A stretch of DNA of 64,000 nucleotides from Planctomycetaceae bacterium (lineage in GTDB: Bacteria > Planctomycetota > Planctomycetia > Pirellulales > Pirellulaceae): assembly GCA_027487485.1 (NCBI GenBank), contig JAIYDN010000070.1, forward strand, positions 62,001-126,000, read 5' to 3'. The position numbers and the translations under genes were made by a program. Positions within the stretch are counted from its first letter, which is position 1, and every line of letters begins with the position of its first letter. Shown piece after piece: positions 25,110-34,283 of the stretch. The notes beneath the pieces are model-generated. The model did no database searches and had not been told where the DNA came from. It saw only the letters and a list, made by a program, of their open reading frames with translations.

Positions 25110-27875
25110 CTATTTGAAATCACCAGCCCGCAAGATTACCAACTTGCTTGGGTCGATAAACTTCTTGAATGCCAATCGAACCGATTCACCAGTGAGTGCA
25201 TCGATCATCGCTTCCCGTTCTTTCGAGTAGGCAAACGTTCTGCCGAGGTACAAATTGGATGCCAACTGGCCTGCGATGGCGCTATCGCCTGTTCTGGAAA
25301 CTTTGATTGCTTCCAAGAAAGCTTTCTTCGCATCCACCATTTCTGCTTCCGTTGGACCGGCGTCGATGAAGCGATTCAGTTCTTCCATCGCCGCAACCTC
25401 AACCGCCTTGATGTTCGCCGGGTTCGTGATCGCATTGATGGTGAACCGTGCGTCGGTTCCGCGTGATGGGGTCGATAGAGAAGAGCTTACGCCGTACGAT
25501 AATCCCTCTTTTTGACGGATACGGTCCCCAAGTCGCGACGACAGTGTGCCTCCGCCGAGGATAAAGTTGCCAATTTCCAAAGCGATGCTTTCAGGATTCT
25601 CTTCGTTGAGCTCCAGTGACATTCCCGCCAAGAAAACCGCGTTCGCTTTGTCAGGGGTCAAGATGGCTTCGTTGCTGCCCACCAACTCTTTTCGAGCGTC
25701 CCGTTCGATCGCACTAAACGGTACTTCGCTTTTCCAGTTAGCAAGCTCGCGTTCAATCGCTTTGAGCGTTGGCTCGACATCAAAGTCACCCACGATCGCT
25801 ACTTCGGCGTAGCTGCCCGAAATCTGCTTCCGATAGATTTCCACGATTTCATCCAGCTGAACACGATTCATTTCTGAAAGCGATTCTTGCATGGACGGAA
25901 CATAACGCACATCACCACGAGGGTAATCGGAGAGCGATTGGCCAAGTCGATCGTTTGCCAATGCAGCAGGATCTGACATCATGGATTGCATTCGGCTGAT
26001 CGTCCTTGCTTTCATCTGTTCGAATTCGTCCTTCGGGAACGCAGGATCGTGCAGAATCTCACCTAGCAATGCAATACCCTCCACCAACGAATCCCGCTTG
26101 GCTTCGATTGAAAAAGCAAGCTGCCCAGCTCGTCCACCGCCGCCGCCTGCACCGCGTCCACCGCGACGACCTCCACCACCGCCACCTGGGAAGATTTGAA
26201 CTCCGAGATTGTCCATTTTCTCTTGAAGTGCTTGACGATCCATCTTGCTAGTGCCTGTCATCAACATCCCACCCACCATGGCCGCTGCCGTATTCTTATT
26301 GGCGAGCGATTCTTCATTTCCGTAACGCAAAGAAAGGGTCATGGAAACCGTTTCCCCACGGTTCTTCTTCGGCAACAAAGAGATTTTGATTCCATCGATC
26401 TCGATCGTCTTCGTGCGAGCGTCAATGTTTTCAGGGGTGGGTTCAAACGCTTCCCCCGATTCAATCGCCGTTCCGCCCGTATAGTTCTTGACTACGTCTG
26501 CAATCGACTCGACCGCTGGAATGCTTAGCCGTTTCGGCGTGTCGGTAGGATAGAACATCCCGACCGTTCGGTTGTATTCAGGAAAGTAGGTCTGTGCAAC
26601 TCGATTGATATCGGCTGCGGTCACCATAGCAACACGATCGCGTTGCAAGAACAGAAGTCTCCAGTCCCCGAGGGCTGCTGCGCTGCTCAGTCCACTCGAC
26701 ATGGCCGACGCGCTGGAAAGCAATTGGTCCGTGCGGCGTTTGGCTCGTAGCTTGGCTCGTTCAACCGCTTCTTCGGTGAACGGTTCGGAACCGATGTTAT
26801 CCATGACCTCAATCAGCTTGACTCGCAATGTTTCTAGATTGCCTTCGGTTGGCTCAGCAAACAGAGTGAACAAACCTGGGTCGTGCGAATTGTCTGCTCC
26901 CGCAGATGCGCTGGTCGCCACCTTGGTTTCCACCAAAATGGCATCCAAACGACCAATCTTTGATTCGGAAAGAACGCTGGCCAAAATGTTCAATGGTGCC
27001 CAATCTGGATGGGATGCAGCTGGCATGTGGTACGCTGCAATCACGGAACCAACTGCCCCTACGCGCTTGAGCGAAACATATCGTTCGCCGTCTTGAGCTG
27101 GCTCTTCTGTGTACGGAGCATCGAGCTTGCGAGTGGGCTTTGGAATCGCACCAAGATACTTGGTAATGTATTCCAGAGCCTTTGCTTCGTCGAATTTACC
27201 CGTAACGATCAGTACTGCATTGTCAGGTTGGTAGTACTTTTTGTAAAAGTCTTGAAGATTATTGATGGGCACTCGTTCAATGTCGGATCGGTTGCCGATC
27301 GTCGACTTGCCGTAGTTGTGCCATTCGTAGGCAACCGCTTGCACGCGTTGCGAAAGGACCCCTTGAGGGCTATTCTCGCCGCGTTCAAATTCATTTCGAA
27401 CAACGGTAAACTCCGACATCAAGTCTTCGCGCTTGATGAAGCTGTTCATCAAGCGATCGCATTCCAGGTGAATGGCGAACTCCAGATTCTCATCGCTGGA
27501 AGGAAGTGTTTCGAAGTAGTTGGTTCGGTCGACATTGGTGGTTCCGTTGAAGTTCGCACCGTGGTCACGCAGCGCCTTGGGCACTTCCGGGAAAGTTGGA
27601 GTCCCCTTGAACACCAGATGCTCTAGCAAGTGCGCCATACCCGCCTCGCCATAGCCTTCATGTCGTGACCCCACTAGCACGGTCATGTTGACCGAAATTG
27701 TTTGTCGCGATGGCTCAGGAAACAAAACAGCCCTTGCCCCATTGGGGAACTTATACTCGGTCACCCCCTCGACTGTTACCACTTTTTCAGCAGTGGATTG
27801 CGCCCAAACGGATAAACCGGGGCAGGTCAAAAGCAGGGAACCGACCAACATCATTTCGCAAAAACGAAGACGCAT
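25110..27875 (-). CDS. M16 family zinc metallopeptidase (two-domain, exported)
   Basis: A 921-residue protein from ATG 27875, where a good signal peptide begins (MRLRFCEMMLVGSLLLTCPG, ending near VWAQS). An ATG at 27893 would add six residues. The N-terminal M16 domain carries the inverted zinc motif HLLEH (H88/E91/H92 counting from 27893) and a glutamate further on in VVRNEFERGENSP. A second, non-catalytic M16 domain occupies the C-terminal half. Between them, at about residues 565-590, lies a Gly/Arg-rich insert. It would degrade peptides in the periplasm or outside the cell. No operon partner: it converges on rsmH, and its start faces an intergenic spacer and the VOC gene stop. Confidence 0.9.
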   Translation of the reverse strand: MRLRFCEMMLVGSLLLTCPGLSVWAQSTAEKVVTVEGVTEYKFPNGARAVLFPEPSRQTISVNMTVLVGSRHEGYGEAGMAHLLEHLVFKGTPTFPEVPKALRDHGANFNGTTNVDRTNYFETLPSSDENLEFAIHLECDRLMNSFIKREDLMSEFTVVRNEFERGENSPQGVLSQRVQAVAYEWHNYGKSTIGNRSDIERVPINNLQDFYKKYYQPDNAVLIVTGKFDEAKALEYITKYLGAIPKPTRKLDAPYTEEPAQDGERYVSLKRVGAVGSVIAAYHMPAASHPDWAPLNILASVLSESKIGRLDAILVETKVATSASAGADNSHDPGLFTLFAEPTEGNLETLRVKLIEVMDNIGSEPFTEEAVERAKLRAKRRTDQLLSSASAMSSGLSSAAALGDWRLLFLQRDRVAMVTAADINRVAQTYFPEYNRTVGMFYPTDTPKRLSIPAVESIADVVKNYTGGTAIESGEAFEPTPENIDARTKTIEIDGIKISLLPKKNRGETVSMTLSLRYGNEESLANKNTAAAMVGGMLMTGTSKMDRQALQEKMDNLGVQIFPGGGGGGRRGGRGAGGGGGRAGQLAFSIEAKRDSLVEGIALLGEILHDPAFPKDEFEQMKARTISRMQSMMSDPAALANDRLGQSLSDYPRGDVRYVPSMQESLSEMNRVQLDEIVEIYRKQISGSYAEVAIVGDFDVEPTLKAIERELANWKSEVPFSAIERDARKELVGSNEAILTPDKANAVFLAGMSLELNEENPESIALEIGNFILGGGTLSSRLGDRIRQKEGLSYGVSSSLSTPSRGTDARFTINAITNPANIKAVEVAAMEELNRFIDAGPTEAEMVDAKKAFLEAIKVSRTGDSAIAGQLASNLYLGRTFAYSKEREAMIDALTGESVRLAFKKFIDPSKLVILRAGDFK

Positions 27876-28011
27876 AAACACGACCTCAAACAAAGTGAAA
27901 AAAGATTAAGCCCAATCGAAATGCTTGGGTATGCCGGAGAGGTGAACCGGCATTGTAGCGTAAAACCAACTTTTGCCTACGAAAAGCCAAGCACTGAAAA
28001 TAACACAACCT

Positions 28012-28386
28012 TCACTTGGCCCAGTCCAATTCCTCGCCGAAAACGATGCGATGTCCATCTGGTGTCACAACGGCAAACTCCCGCATTCCCCAAGGCTTGT
28101 CCGCAAGGGCATGCCAAATTTCTACTTGGTTGGCCAGAATCTTGTTGTACATGTCCTTTGCATCGTGAACGTGCAAATAGGCGAACCAAGAATGATCCGG
28201 CGATTTTGTCATGGGCAATGCATCCGGGCAGTGACCTATGCGAAGCTTGCAAGCTCCACGACTCAGGAAGCACCAGCCATCGACGTTCATGTCCTCTTGG
28301 AAGCCGAGTTTGTCCATGTAGAACTTACGCGAAAGCTCTAAATCTTGGACCGCCAAAACAAAGGTGCTCGACAAAATATCGGACAT
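28012..28386 (-). CDS. VOC family (glyoxalase/dioxygenase-like) protein
   Basis: A 124-residue protein of the vicinal oxygen chelate superfamily. STFVLAVQDLELSRKFYMDKLGF at the start and MREFAVVTPDGHRIVFGEE at the end are the standard beta-alpha-beta-beta-beta module pieces, with the metal-ligand-type Glu in the terminal GEE. Such proteins include glyoxalase I, fosfomycin and bleomycin resistance proteins, and extradiol dioxygenases; the substrate cannot be told from sequence. ATG 28386 is preferred to a start at 28434 since the 16 extra residues are not family-like. The TerB-like gene ends about 60 bp upstream on the same strand. Confidence 0.85.
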   Translation of the reverse strand: MSDILSSTFVLAVQDLELSRKFYMDKLGFQEDMNVDGWCFLSRGACKLRIGHCPDALPMTKSPDHSWFAYLHVHDAKDMYNKILANQVEIWHALADKPWGMREFAVVTPDGHRIVFGEELDWAK

Positions 28387-28444
28387 GGAATTCGGTCGTC
28401 TTTTCTTCAGGAAATGGAAGTCAATCTGGGACAACGCAATCGAA

Positions 28445-29029
28445 TTACGATTCCGTTTTGGTCAGGGCATTCGCAAGATCCATCAAGACCAAGCGTTCGT
28501 TTTCGGAGATCTTGTCACCAAGCCCCAGAATGCCACCAGATGTTTCTGCCAAACGGCGTGCTCGACCGAGCGTTGCTTGCTGGAAAGCTAACAAACTGGT
28601 CTCATCCAGTTCGCGAGCTAGCGCTCGTGCGTACATCTGCCATGCTTCGATCACTTTGTCAGAAGGCCGCTCCTCGAGCCATCGACTAAGGAGCCGATAA
28701 GCAGGCGTCCCATAAGTGATTCCTTCGTCGTTGGCCGCTTTTAGCAGCGATTCAAATTCCCCTTCTTGAATCTTGCTATCCGCCCATGCGAGTCGAACCA
28801 AAGGCAGCAACATGAATGCATTGATCGACGCAGAAGTGATACCGACCCGTTCCAAGACCGCTAATACCTGTGGGTCCGAGATACCAGCTTTTGATTGGAG
28901 CGCAGACCGCTCTTCTTCCTCTTTCGAGATGGTCTCGTATTCCAAAAAATCCAACAGCTCTTGATCGCGATCTTCAAAGAAAGCGTCATGGAGATTCTGA
29001 CGATGATGCGCGAGCGATTCAGTATTCAT
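28445..29029 (-). CDS. TerB-like domain protein
   Basis: A 194-residue soluble helical protein. The stretch LVRLAWADSKIQEGEFESLL is typical of the TerB/DjlA-like domain (an Asp/Glu-rich helix pair that can bind metal ions), followed by a second helical half with GILGLGDKISENERLVLMDL, a repeat of the same theme. TerB domains occur in tellurite-resistance and stress systems, but no other ter gene is nearby, so the function is unknown. ATG 29029 is chosen over 29050, as the intervening residues add nothing. It is divergent from the NRPS-like operon, with the two starts about 320 bp apart. Confidence 0.65.
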   Translation of the reverse strand: MNTESLAHHRQNLHDAFFEDRDQELLDFLEYETISKEEEERSALQSKAGISDPQVLAVLERVGITSASINAFMLLPLVRLAWADSKIQEGEFESLLKAANDEGITYGTPAYRLLSRWLEERPSDKVIEAWQMYARALARELDETSLLAFQQATLGRARRLAETSGGILGLGDKISENERLVLMDLANALTKTES

Positions 29030-29350
29030 GTTGGCCCCAGGTTGAATCATGCAGAATGAAAGTTGAACTCATTGTAGTTGGGGCCGATTCTTTGGTCGAG
29101 CGCAACCATCCGTTGGCCCTTGGGACATGATTTTTCAGCTGCGGTTCAGGGCCCGGAAAAGTGCAAATCCGGAACAATCGCTAAATTCGGATTGCTCAAG
29201 TCTGAGAACGCTTCAATCCCTTTGCTACCAACTGCGCCCTGTCCAATAAAAATCTAGGGTACTCCTGTGACAGGCTCGCAGCCATGGATTTCGTGTCGCG
29301 ACATCTTTGCGAGGCCTATTTACCAGCAACATCTTCGTCCTGCACCTTGG
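29030..29350. other. Spacer holding the presumed promoter of the NRPS-like operon
   Basis: About 320 bp between divergent genes. An in-frame GTG at 29267 could start the aminotransferase with 28 extra residues. I found no operator-like dyad or riboswitch and no convincing sigma-70 promoter. Confidence 0.35.
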
Positions 29351-30694
29351 ATGCCCATGCCAATCCCGAATGCCATCAACCGACTCGAGTCGAACATACG
29401 CGGATATGTCCGTTCTTTTCCTGCTGTTTTCAAGTCAGCCAAGGGGGCTTGGCTAACCGACGCGTTGGGGAATCGTTACCTCGATTTCTTTGCGGGTGCT
29501 GGAACCCTTAACTACGGACACAACAATCCCCGGGTGTCGGAAGCTCTTATCTCCTATCTCGCACAAGATGGTATCGTGCACGGTTTAGATACCGCGACCG
29601 TCGCGAAAACAGAATTTCTGGAAGCCCTCGAAGAGATCATCCTCGCCCCCAGAAAGCTTGACTACAAGGTCCAGTTTACTGGTCCCACGGGAACCAACGC
29701 GGTGGAAGCTGCTATCAAGCTGGCTCGCAAGTCAAAACAACGCTCGCATATCGTCGCGTTTACCAATGCCTATCATGGCCATTCACTGGGTGCTCTGGCG
29801 CTGACCGGAAATCAGTACTACCACGATCTCAGTTACGGATCGCATTCCAACGTGACACACTTGCCGTTTGATGGATACTTGGGCGATCTGGATACCGCTC
29901 AATTGCTTAGCAAAATGCTAGAGGATGGAAGCAGCGGGCTACCTCTGCCTGCAGCTGTTATCCTTGAAACAGTTCAAGGAGAAGGGGGGATCAATGTTGC
30001 TAGCTTCGATTGGCTTCGACGCATTGCCTCGATTTGCAAAGCTCACGATATCCTCTTGATTGTCGATGACATCCAAGTTGGGAACGGAAGAACGGGAACA
30101 TTCTTCTCCTTCGAGCCAGCCGGAATTCAACCTGACATCGTATGTTTATCCAAGGCCATCGGTGGTGGTTTGCCTATGTCCTTGGTCTTCATGCGCCGCG
30201 ACTGTGACACCTGGAAGCCCGGTCAACATACCGGAACTTTCCGTGGGAATAATCTAGCCTTCGTTGCTGCACGGCAACTCTTAGAGTATTGGCGCGACGA
30301 CCAACTCGCTCAACAGATCCAAGCACACGGCACAACCATAGAGTCGTCACTCAAGGATCTTCATGGTAGATCCAACGGTGCAACCAAAGCGGTCCGCGGA
30401 CGCGGAATGGTTTGGGGACTCGAGTTCACGGATCCCGAGGTTGCTGGACGAGTCTGCAAGCAAGCTTTCTCCAATGGACTGATGGTTGAAACCTCGGGTG
30501 CGAAAGACCAAGTTGTCAAGCTGCTGCCTCCCTTAACCATCTCGCAAAACGATCTCAACCTGGGCCTCAGTATCCTAGGTGATTCGCTTCACACGGTTCT
30601 TCAATCAACCATAGCCCCGCCCGTTTTCTACGTCCCCTCGGTTGCAGGACTGGACCTTGGTAGGCACTCCGGCTCGTTCGCTTCCTTTTTATGA
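29351..30694 (+). CDS. EctB-like diaminobutyrate-2-oxoglutarate aminotransferase
   Basis: A class III PLP-dependent aminotransferase of about 447 residues. It closely follows EctB: YVRSFPAVFKSAKGAWLTD, FFAGAGTLNYGHNNP, DGIVHGLDTATVAKTEFL, VQFTGPTGTNAVEAAIKLAR, ETVQGEGGIN, LIVDDIQVGNGRTG, and the PLP lysine in LSKAIGGGLP. EctB makes L-2,4-diaminobutyrate from aspartate semialdehyde and glutamate. The ectoine partners ectA and ectC are absent; the gene overlaps (ATGA) an adenylation-carrier protein gene instead, so its product probably feeds that enzyme. The N terminus is uncertain: family length favours ATG 29351 or 29357 over GTG 29267. The C-terminal 25 residues (VAGLDLGRHSGS) extend beyond EctB. 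Confidence 0.88.
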   Translation: MPMPIPNAINRLESNIRGYVRSFPAVFKSAKGAWLTDALGNRYLDFFAGAGTLNYGHNNPRVSEALISYLAQDGIVHGLDTATVAKTEFLEALEEIILAPRKLDYKVQFTGPTGTNAVEAAIKLARKSKQRSHIVAFTNAYHGHSLGALALTGNQYYHDLSYGSHSNVTHLPFDGYLGDLDTAQLLSKMLEDGSSGLPLPAAVILETVQGEGGINVASFDWLRRIASICKAHDILLIVDDIQVGNGRTGTFFSFEPAGIQPDIVCLSKAIGGGLPMSLVFMRRDCDTWKPGQHTGTFRGNNLAFVAARQLLEYWRDDQLAQQIQAHGTTIESSLKDLHGRSNGATKAVRGRGMVWGLEFTDPEVAGRVCKQAFSNGLMVETSGAKDQVVKLLPPLTISQNDLNLGLSILGDSLHTVLQSTIAPPVFYVPSVAGLDLGRHSGSFASFL

Positions 30695-33399
30695 CTATGC
30701 TACTTTGCTCACCACGGTCTGAAGTTACGGAAACACAGGCGATTGCTTTTCCTGTTCTTTTTGAACAGCAAGTTCTTCTAACGCCGGACGCGATTGCGAT
30801 CGAGTTCGATGGGAACCGATGGACTTATCATGAACTGAATCAAAAAGCCAATCAGCTTGCCAAGTTCTTGCTGAATCGTTCGATGGCCTTGGAAGGACGA
30901 GTCGGTATATGCATGGACCGCTCGGCCAACGCCATCATCTGCATGCTCGGGATCATGAAGTCCGGATGTGCTTTCGTTCCATTGGATCCGGAATTTCCAA
31001 GAGATCGACTCGCATACATCGTGGAAGATGCATCCATTGAGTTTGTTCTTTGCGACAAGAAATATCGCGAACTATTTGATTTGGGGTCAACCACCGCCCC
31101 CGACTTTCAAGACCCATGCGATCCGCAACTTTGGGTTGCTGACGGAGCCAATCTGGATGTCGAACTTTCAGATATCTCCCTTGCCTATGTGATGTACACC
31201 TCGGGATCGACCGGAAAACCCAAAGGGGTACAAATCGAACATGGATCGCTCACCACCTATTGTTTGGCCGATATCGAACTCTATCGACTCACCGGTTCAG
31301 ATCGTACTCTTCAATTCTCGACACTCAATTTTGATATTGCGATCGAGGAAATTTTCCCGCCTCTCTTGGTTGGAAGCACGGTGGTGGTTCGTCCGCTTGA
31401 ACGGTCCGGTGCCTCCAACGAGCTTTCGAACTTAGTTGAAACGTATCAGATCACCGCATTGCACATCGCGACCGCCTATTGGCATGAATGGGTCGACCTG
31501 CTGATGGCTTCCAATGCGAAGGTGCCAACTTGCTTGCGACTTCTGATTGCGACTGGCGAAAAGGTGTCGGTGGAACACTTCCGTCGATGGAAACGTCAAT
31601 GCAGCCACGAAGTCTTATGGTGCAATGCCTACGGTCCAACGGAAACGACGGTAACCTGCACCTGCTTCATTCCAGATCAGGACTGGGATGAAGTGCAAAT
31701 GCCAATAGGCAAACCGCTCTTAGGTTACTCGGCCCATATCCTTAACGACGAGAATCAAGAACTGGGCGTTGGCGAAACAGGAAACCTTTTCATTAGTGGA
31801 CGAGCGTTGGCTCGTGGCTATTTGAATCGTCCTGAACTGAATCATAAGGCCTTCATTCAGGTAACTCTGGCTGGCCACCCCCAACCAACACGTCTTTATC
31901 GGACTGGCGACTTAGCACGCTGGCTCCCTTCGGGCGATATTGAATTCTCGGGCCGGATCGATCATCAAATGAAGATCGGTTCTTACCGGATTGAGCCTGG
32001 TGAGATTGAAGCGGTATTGTCCCAGTGCGATTCCGTTGACGAATCGCTGGTCGTTTGCTTTGAAAGCGCTGGACAAAAGTACCTTGCTGCATACGTTGTC
32101 TTGAACAACAACAAGGTCTCTGCTTTTACCTTGGCTGCGTTCCTTCGCGAGCGGTTGCCTGTTTACATGATCCCATCGCGTTATGTTTTCATCGATGCGT
32201 TCCCAAAAACAATTAACGGAAAGATCGACCGACCTGCTTTACCCCCTCCAGAATCGGGCTCGGTGGCAAGAGAAGGGAACTACTGCGAATCCGCGAACCA
32301 ACTCGAACGCGATCTTGCTGCAATCTGGACCAATGTCTTGAACATCTCCGAGATCAGTCGGCATGATGACTTCTTTCAATTGGGTGGAAGTTCCCTGCTA
32401 GTGACACGTGCGATCGCACAAATTACCAAGTCACTTCACCTCACTATTCCCGTCCGGGATTTTTTTGCGAACCCTACTATCGCTAGTTTGGGGAGTCACC
32501 TTCAGTCGCTCAGCGCCCCAAACACAGCGACCTATCAACGCAATTCGATCGATGTATCGTGCTCGATAGCATCCGAATCGCGCGCCAAGCTTCCTCGTAT
32601 CCGCCCTCTTTCAATACAAAGTGGGGCCTATTCTTTAGCTGCCATCCAGTACCCAGCTCAATGCGAGTCAAACGCCGTTCGTAACCACTCGGTCGTGATC
32701 TGCAACGCCATTGGACACGAACACACCCGGTCCTTTCGCAATTTACAACAACTTGCGGTCCGACTGTCTCAAATTGGTTTCGAAGTCATTCGTTTTGATT
32801 ATGCCGGTACTGGCAATTCGCAAGGCAAGCCAGCGGATATGTCGCTTCCGCAATGGCAGCAGGATGTGTCTAACGTGATCCGGTATGCGAAAGAAAGCCG
32901 ATCCGCAATCGATCCACTCTCGAATCCCAAGGTTTCCGTTCTAGGGATCCGACTTGGCGGGACATTTTTGGCTCAATCGCAGCTCGATGGCATCGAGCAC
33001 GCGATCCTTTGGGATCCCGTTTGGGATGGACGTGTCTTTCTCGATCAACTGCGAGCATTGCATCGCTATGAATTGAGAAGCCTAACGCGATTCTTAAGCC
33101 TTCGACAAGCTCATCGCGAGCAATTGATGGGGTATCGATACTCCATCGCGATGCAAAATGAAATCGAGTCGGTTCGAATTCCTGATTCGAGTACTGGTCG
33201 AGCTCAAAGCAACTGGATCATCACATCCAAGGAACAATTGCTCCCATTGTCGGCTTTGCAGAACTTGAGTCATTGGAATCATCGTGAATGCCTGGATGAA
33301 ATCTATTGGTACGAGAGCCGGTATGTTCAGTCTGCTTTTTCCTCGCCGAATGCCAATCAACAGATCGAGGCTATCTTGACTGAAGGAGCAAATAGATGA
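30691..33399 (+). CDS. NRPS-like adenylation-carrier protein fused to alpha/beta hydrolase-like domain
   Basis: A 902-residue multidomain enzyme. The adenylation domain (about 15-520) shows A3 YTSGSTGKPKG, A4 FDIAIEEIFP, A5 NAYGPTE, A7 YRTGDLARW, A8 GRIDHQMKIGSYRIEPGEIE and A10 NGKIDR. A carrier domain follows with DDFFQLGGSSLL; the phosphopantetheine Ser is near residue 567. From about 640 an alpha/beta hydrolase-like domain (VVICNAIGHEHTRSFRN; FDYAGTGNSQG) has GIRLGG at the elbow, with Arg where a Ser nucleophile belongs. My alignment to GrsA numbering gives a specificity code near D-I-E-A-I-T-A-V-T-K, which I do not recognise. There is no condensation or reductase domain. It overlaps both neighbours by 4 bp (ATGA). 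Confidence 0.87.
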   Translation: MTMLLCSPRSEVTETQAIAFPVLFEQQVLLTPDAIAIEFDGNRWTYHELNQKANQLAKFLLNRSMALEGRVGICMDRSANAIICMLGIMKSGCAFVPLDPEFPRDRLAYIVEDASIEFVLCDKKYRELFDLGSTTAPDFQDPCDPQLWVADGANLDVELSDISLAYVMYTSGSTGKPKGVQIEHGSLTTYCLADIELYRLTGSDRTLQFSTLNFDIAIEEIFPPLLVGSTVVVRPLERSGASNELSNLVETYQITALHIATAYWHEWVDLLMASNAKVPTCLRLLIATGEKVSVEHFRRWKRQCSHEVLWCNAYGPTETTVTCTCFIPDQDWDEVQMPIGKPLLGYSAHILNDENQELGVGETGNLFISGRALARGYLNRPELNHKAFIQVTLAGHPQPTRLYRTGDLARWLPSGDIEFSGRIDHQMKIGSYRIEPGEIEAVLSQCDSVDESLVVCFESAGQKYLAAYVVLNNNKVSAFTLAAFLRERLPVYMIPSRYVFIDAFPKTINGKIDRPALPPPESGSVAREGNYCESANQLERDLAAIWTNVLNISEISRHDDFFQLGGSSLLVTRAIAQITKSLHLTIPVRDFFANPTIASLGSHLQSLSAPNTATYQRNSIDVSCSIASESRAKLPRIRPLSIQSGAYSLAAIQYPAQCESNAVRNHSVVICNAIGHEHTRSFRNLQQLAVRLSQIGFEVIRFDYAGTGNSQGKPADMSLPQWQQDVSNVIRYAKESRSAIDPLSNPKVSVLGIRLGGTFLAQSQLDGIEHAILWDPVWDGRVFLDQLRALHRYELRSLTRFLSLRQAHREQLMGYRYSIAMQNEIESVRIPDSSTGRAQSNWIITSKEQLLPLSALQNLSHWNHRECLDEIYWYESRYVQSAFSSPNANQQIEAILTEGANR

Positions 33400-34280
33400 T
33401 TGCAGCCATGGAAACAGCTCACGTTTTCGGTCACCATGAGAATTTGTTCGGAATCCACACAGATCCAAGTTCGATTTCCAAGAAAATAACAGACGCATCT
33501 CGTTCCAAGACCGCAGTCATCATGCTGACGGCTGGAATGCTGTCCAATGTGGGACCATCGCGATTGCATGTTGACTTGGCGGCCGATCTTGCTCAACAGG
33601 GCATCGGTTCCTTTCGATTTGATCTTTCGGGGATCGGAGAGAGCCTTCCTGTCGCCGGACAAGGCGCTTCTGTCGTTCGAGCCATAAGCGAAGTGAAGCA
33701 AGCGATGGACTTCCTTGAACGGGAATTCGGCTATGCGAGATTTATGCTATTTGGTTTATGTTCGGGGGCAGACGACGCATTAGCCACCGCATTGCAAGAT
33801 AATCGCATCATCGCAGTTTGCTCCATGGACGGATGTGGCTATAGAACGCGTAAGCATGCTTTTTATGCTACCTGGCGTAAGTACCTACCAAAGGTAATCA
33901 GTCCGTTCAAGTGGATTCAGCTTGGCAAAAAGTGGCTTCATACGGAGCCAATCAATGGTTCCAGCATGCCTTTAGGTTCTGACATTCGCGAGTTCCCTTG
34001 CTGCGATCAAGCGGAAAAGGAGATTCGCAGCCTCGCCGACCGAGGTGTTCGGCTTTTGTTCCTGTATACCGGTGGCGTCATCGACTACTACAGTTATGAA
34101 CAACAATTCTATGATATGTTTCCCTCGCTTCAGGGGCGAAGTGAAATCAAGGTCGAATATCACCCCCAATGGGACCACGTTGCATTTTTAGAAGAGGACC
34201 GATTGCAACTGGTCGATCGAGTGAAGACTTGGTTAGCCGACATGGAGCCGCAACCGCGCGACTGTCAGGTTGCCGTCTAA
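33396..34280 (+). CDS. Alpha/beta hydrolase with Cys nucleophile (exosortase-associated hydrolase-like)
   Basis: A 294-residue alpha/beta hydrolase. Core pieces: TAGMLSNVGPSRLHVDLA, FRFDLSGIGES, the nucleophile elbow LFGLCSGADDA with Cys in the nucleophile position, an acid region near LFLYTGGVIDYY, and the His in PQWDHVAF. From memory, the GLC(S/D)GA elbow resembles hydrolase 1 of the exosortase A-associated set, and the RLG elbow of the preceding fusion resembles hydrolase 2. A strong Shine-Dalgarno (AAGGAG, 33382-33387) lies inside the previous gene, and the start overlaps its stop. Probable role: release or transfer of the carrier-bound acyl or aminoacyl group. The next gene follows after 3 bp. 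Confidence 0.8.
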   Translation: MIAAMETAHVFGHHENLFGIHTDPSSISKKITDASRSKTAVIMLTAGMLSNVGPSRLHVDLAADLAQQGIGSFRFDLSGIGESLPVAGQGASVVRAISEVKQAMDFLEREFGYARFMLFGLCSGADDALATALQDNRIIAVCSMDGCGYRTRKHAFYATWRKYLPKVISPFKWIQLGKKWLHTEPINGSSMPLGSDIREFPCCDQAEKEIRSLADRGVRLLFLYTGGVIDYYSYEQQFYDMFPSLQGRSEIKVEYHPQWDHVAFLEEDRLQLVDRVKTWLADMEPQPRDCQVAV

Positions 34281-34283
34281 GTC

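Noticed and set aside
27921-28700. 259-codon plus-strand frame over the VOC and TerB-like genes
   Set aside because: Shadow of two convincing minus-strand genes; Cys/Arg/Ser-rich without motifs.
29351-30694. Ectoine biosynthesis operon
   Set aside because: Only an EctB-like gene is present; ectA and ectC are absent and the neighbours are NRPS-like.
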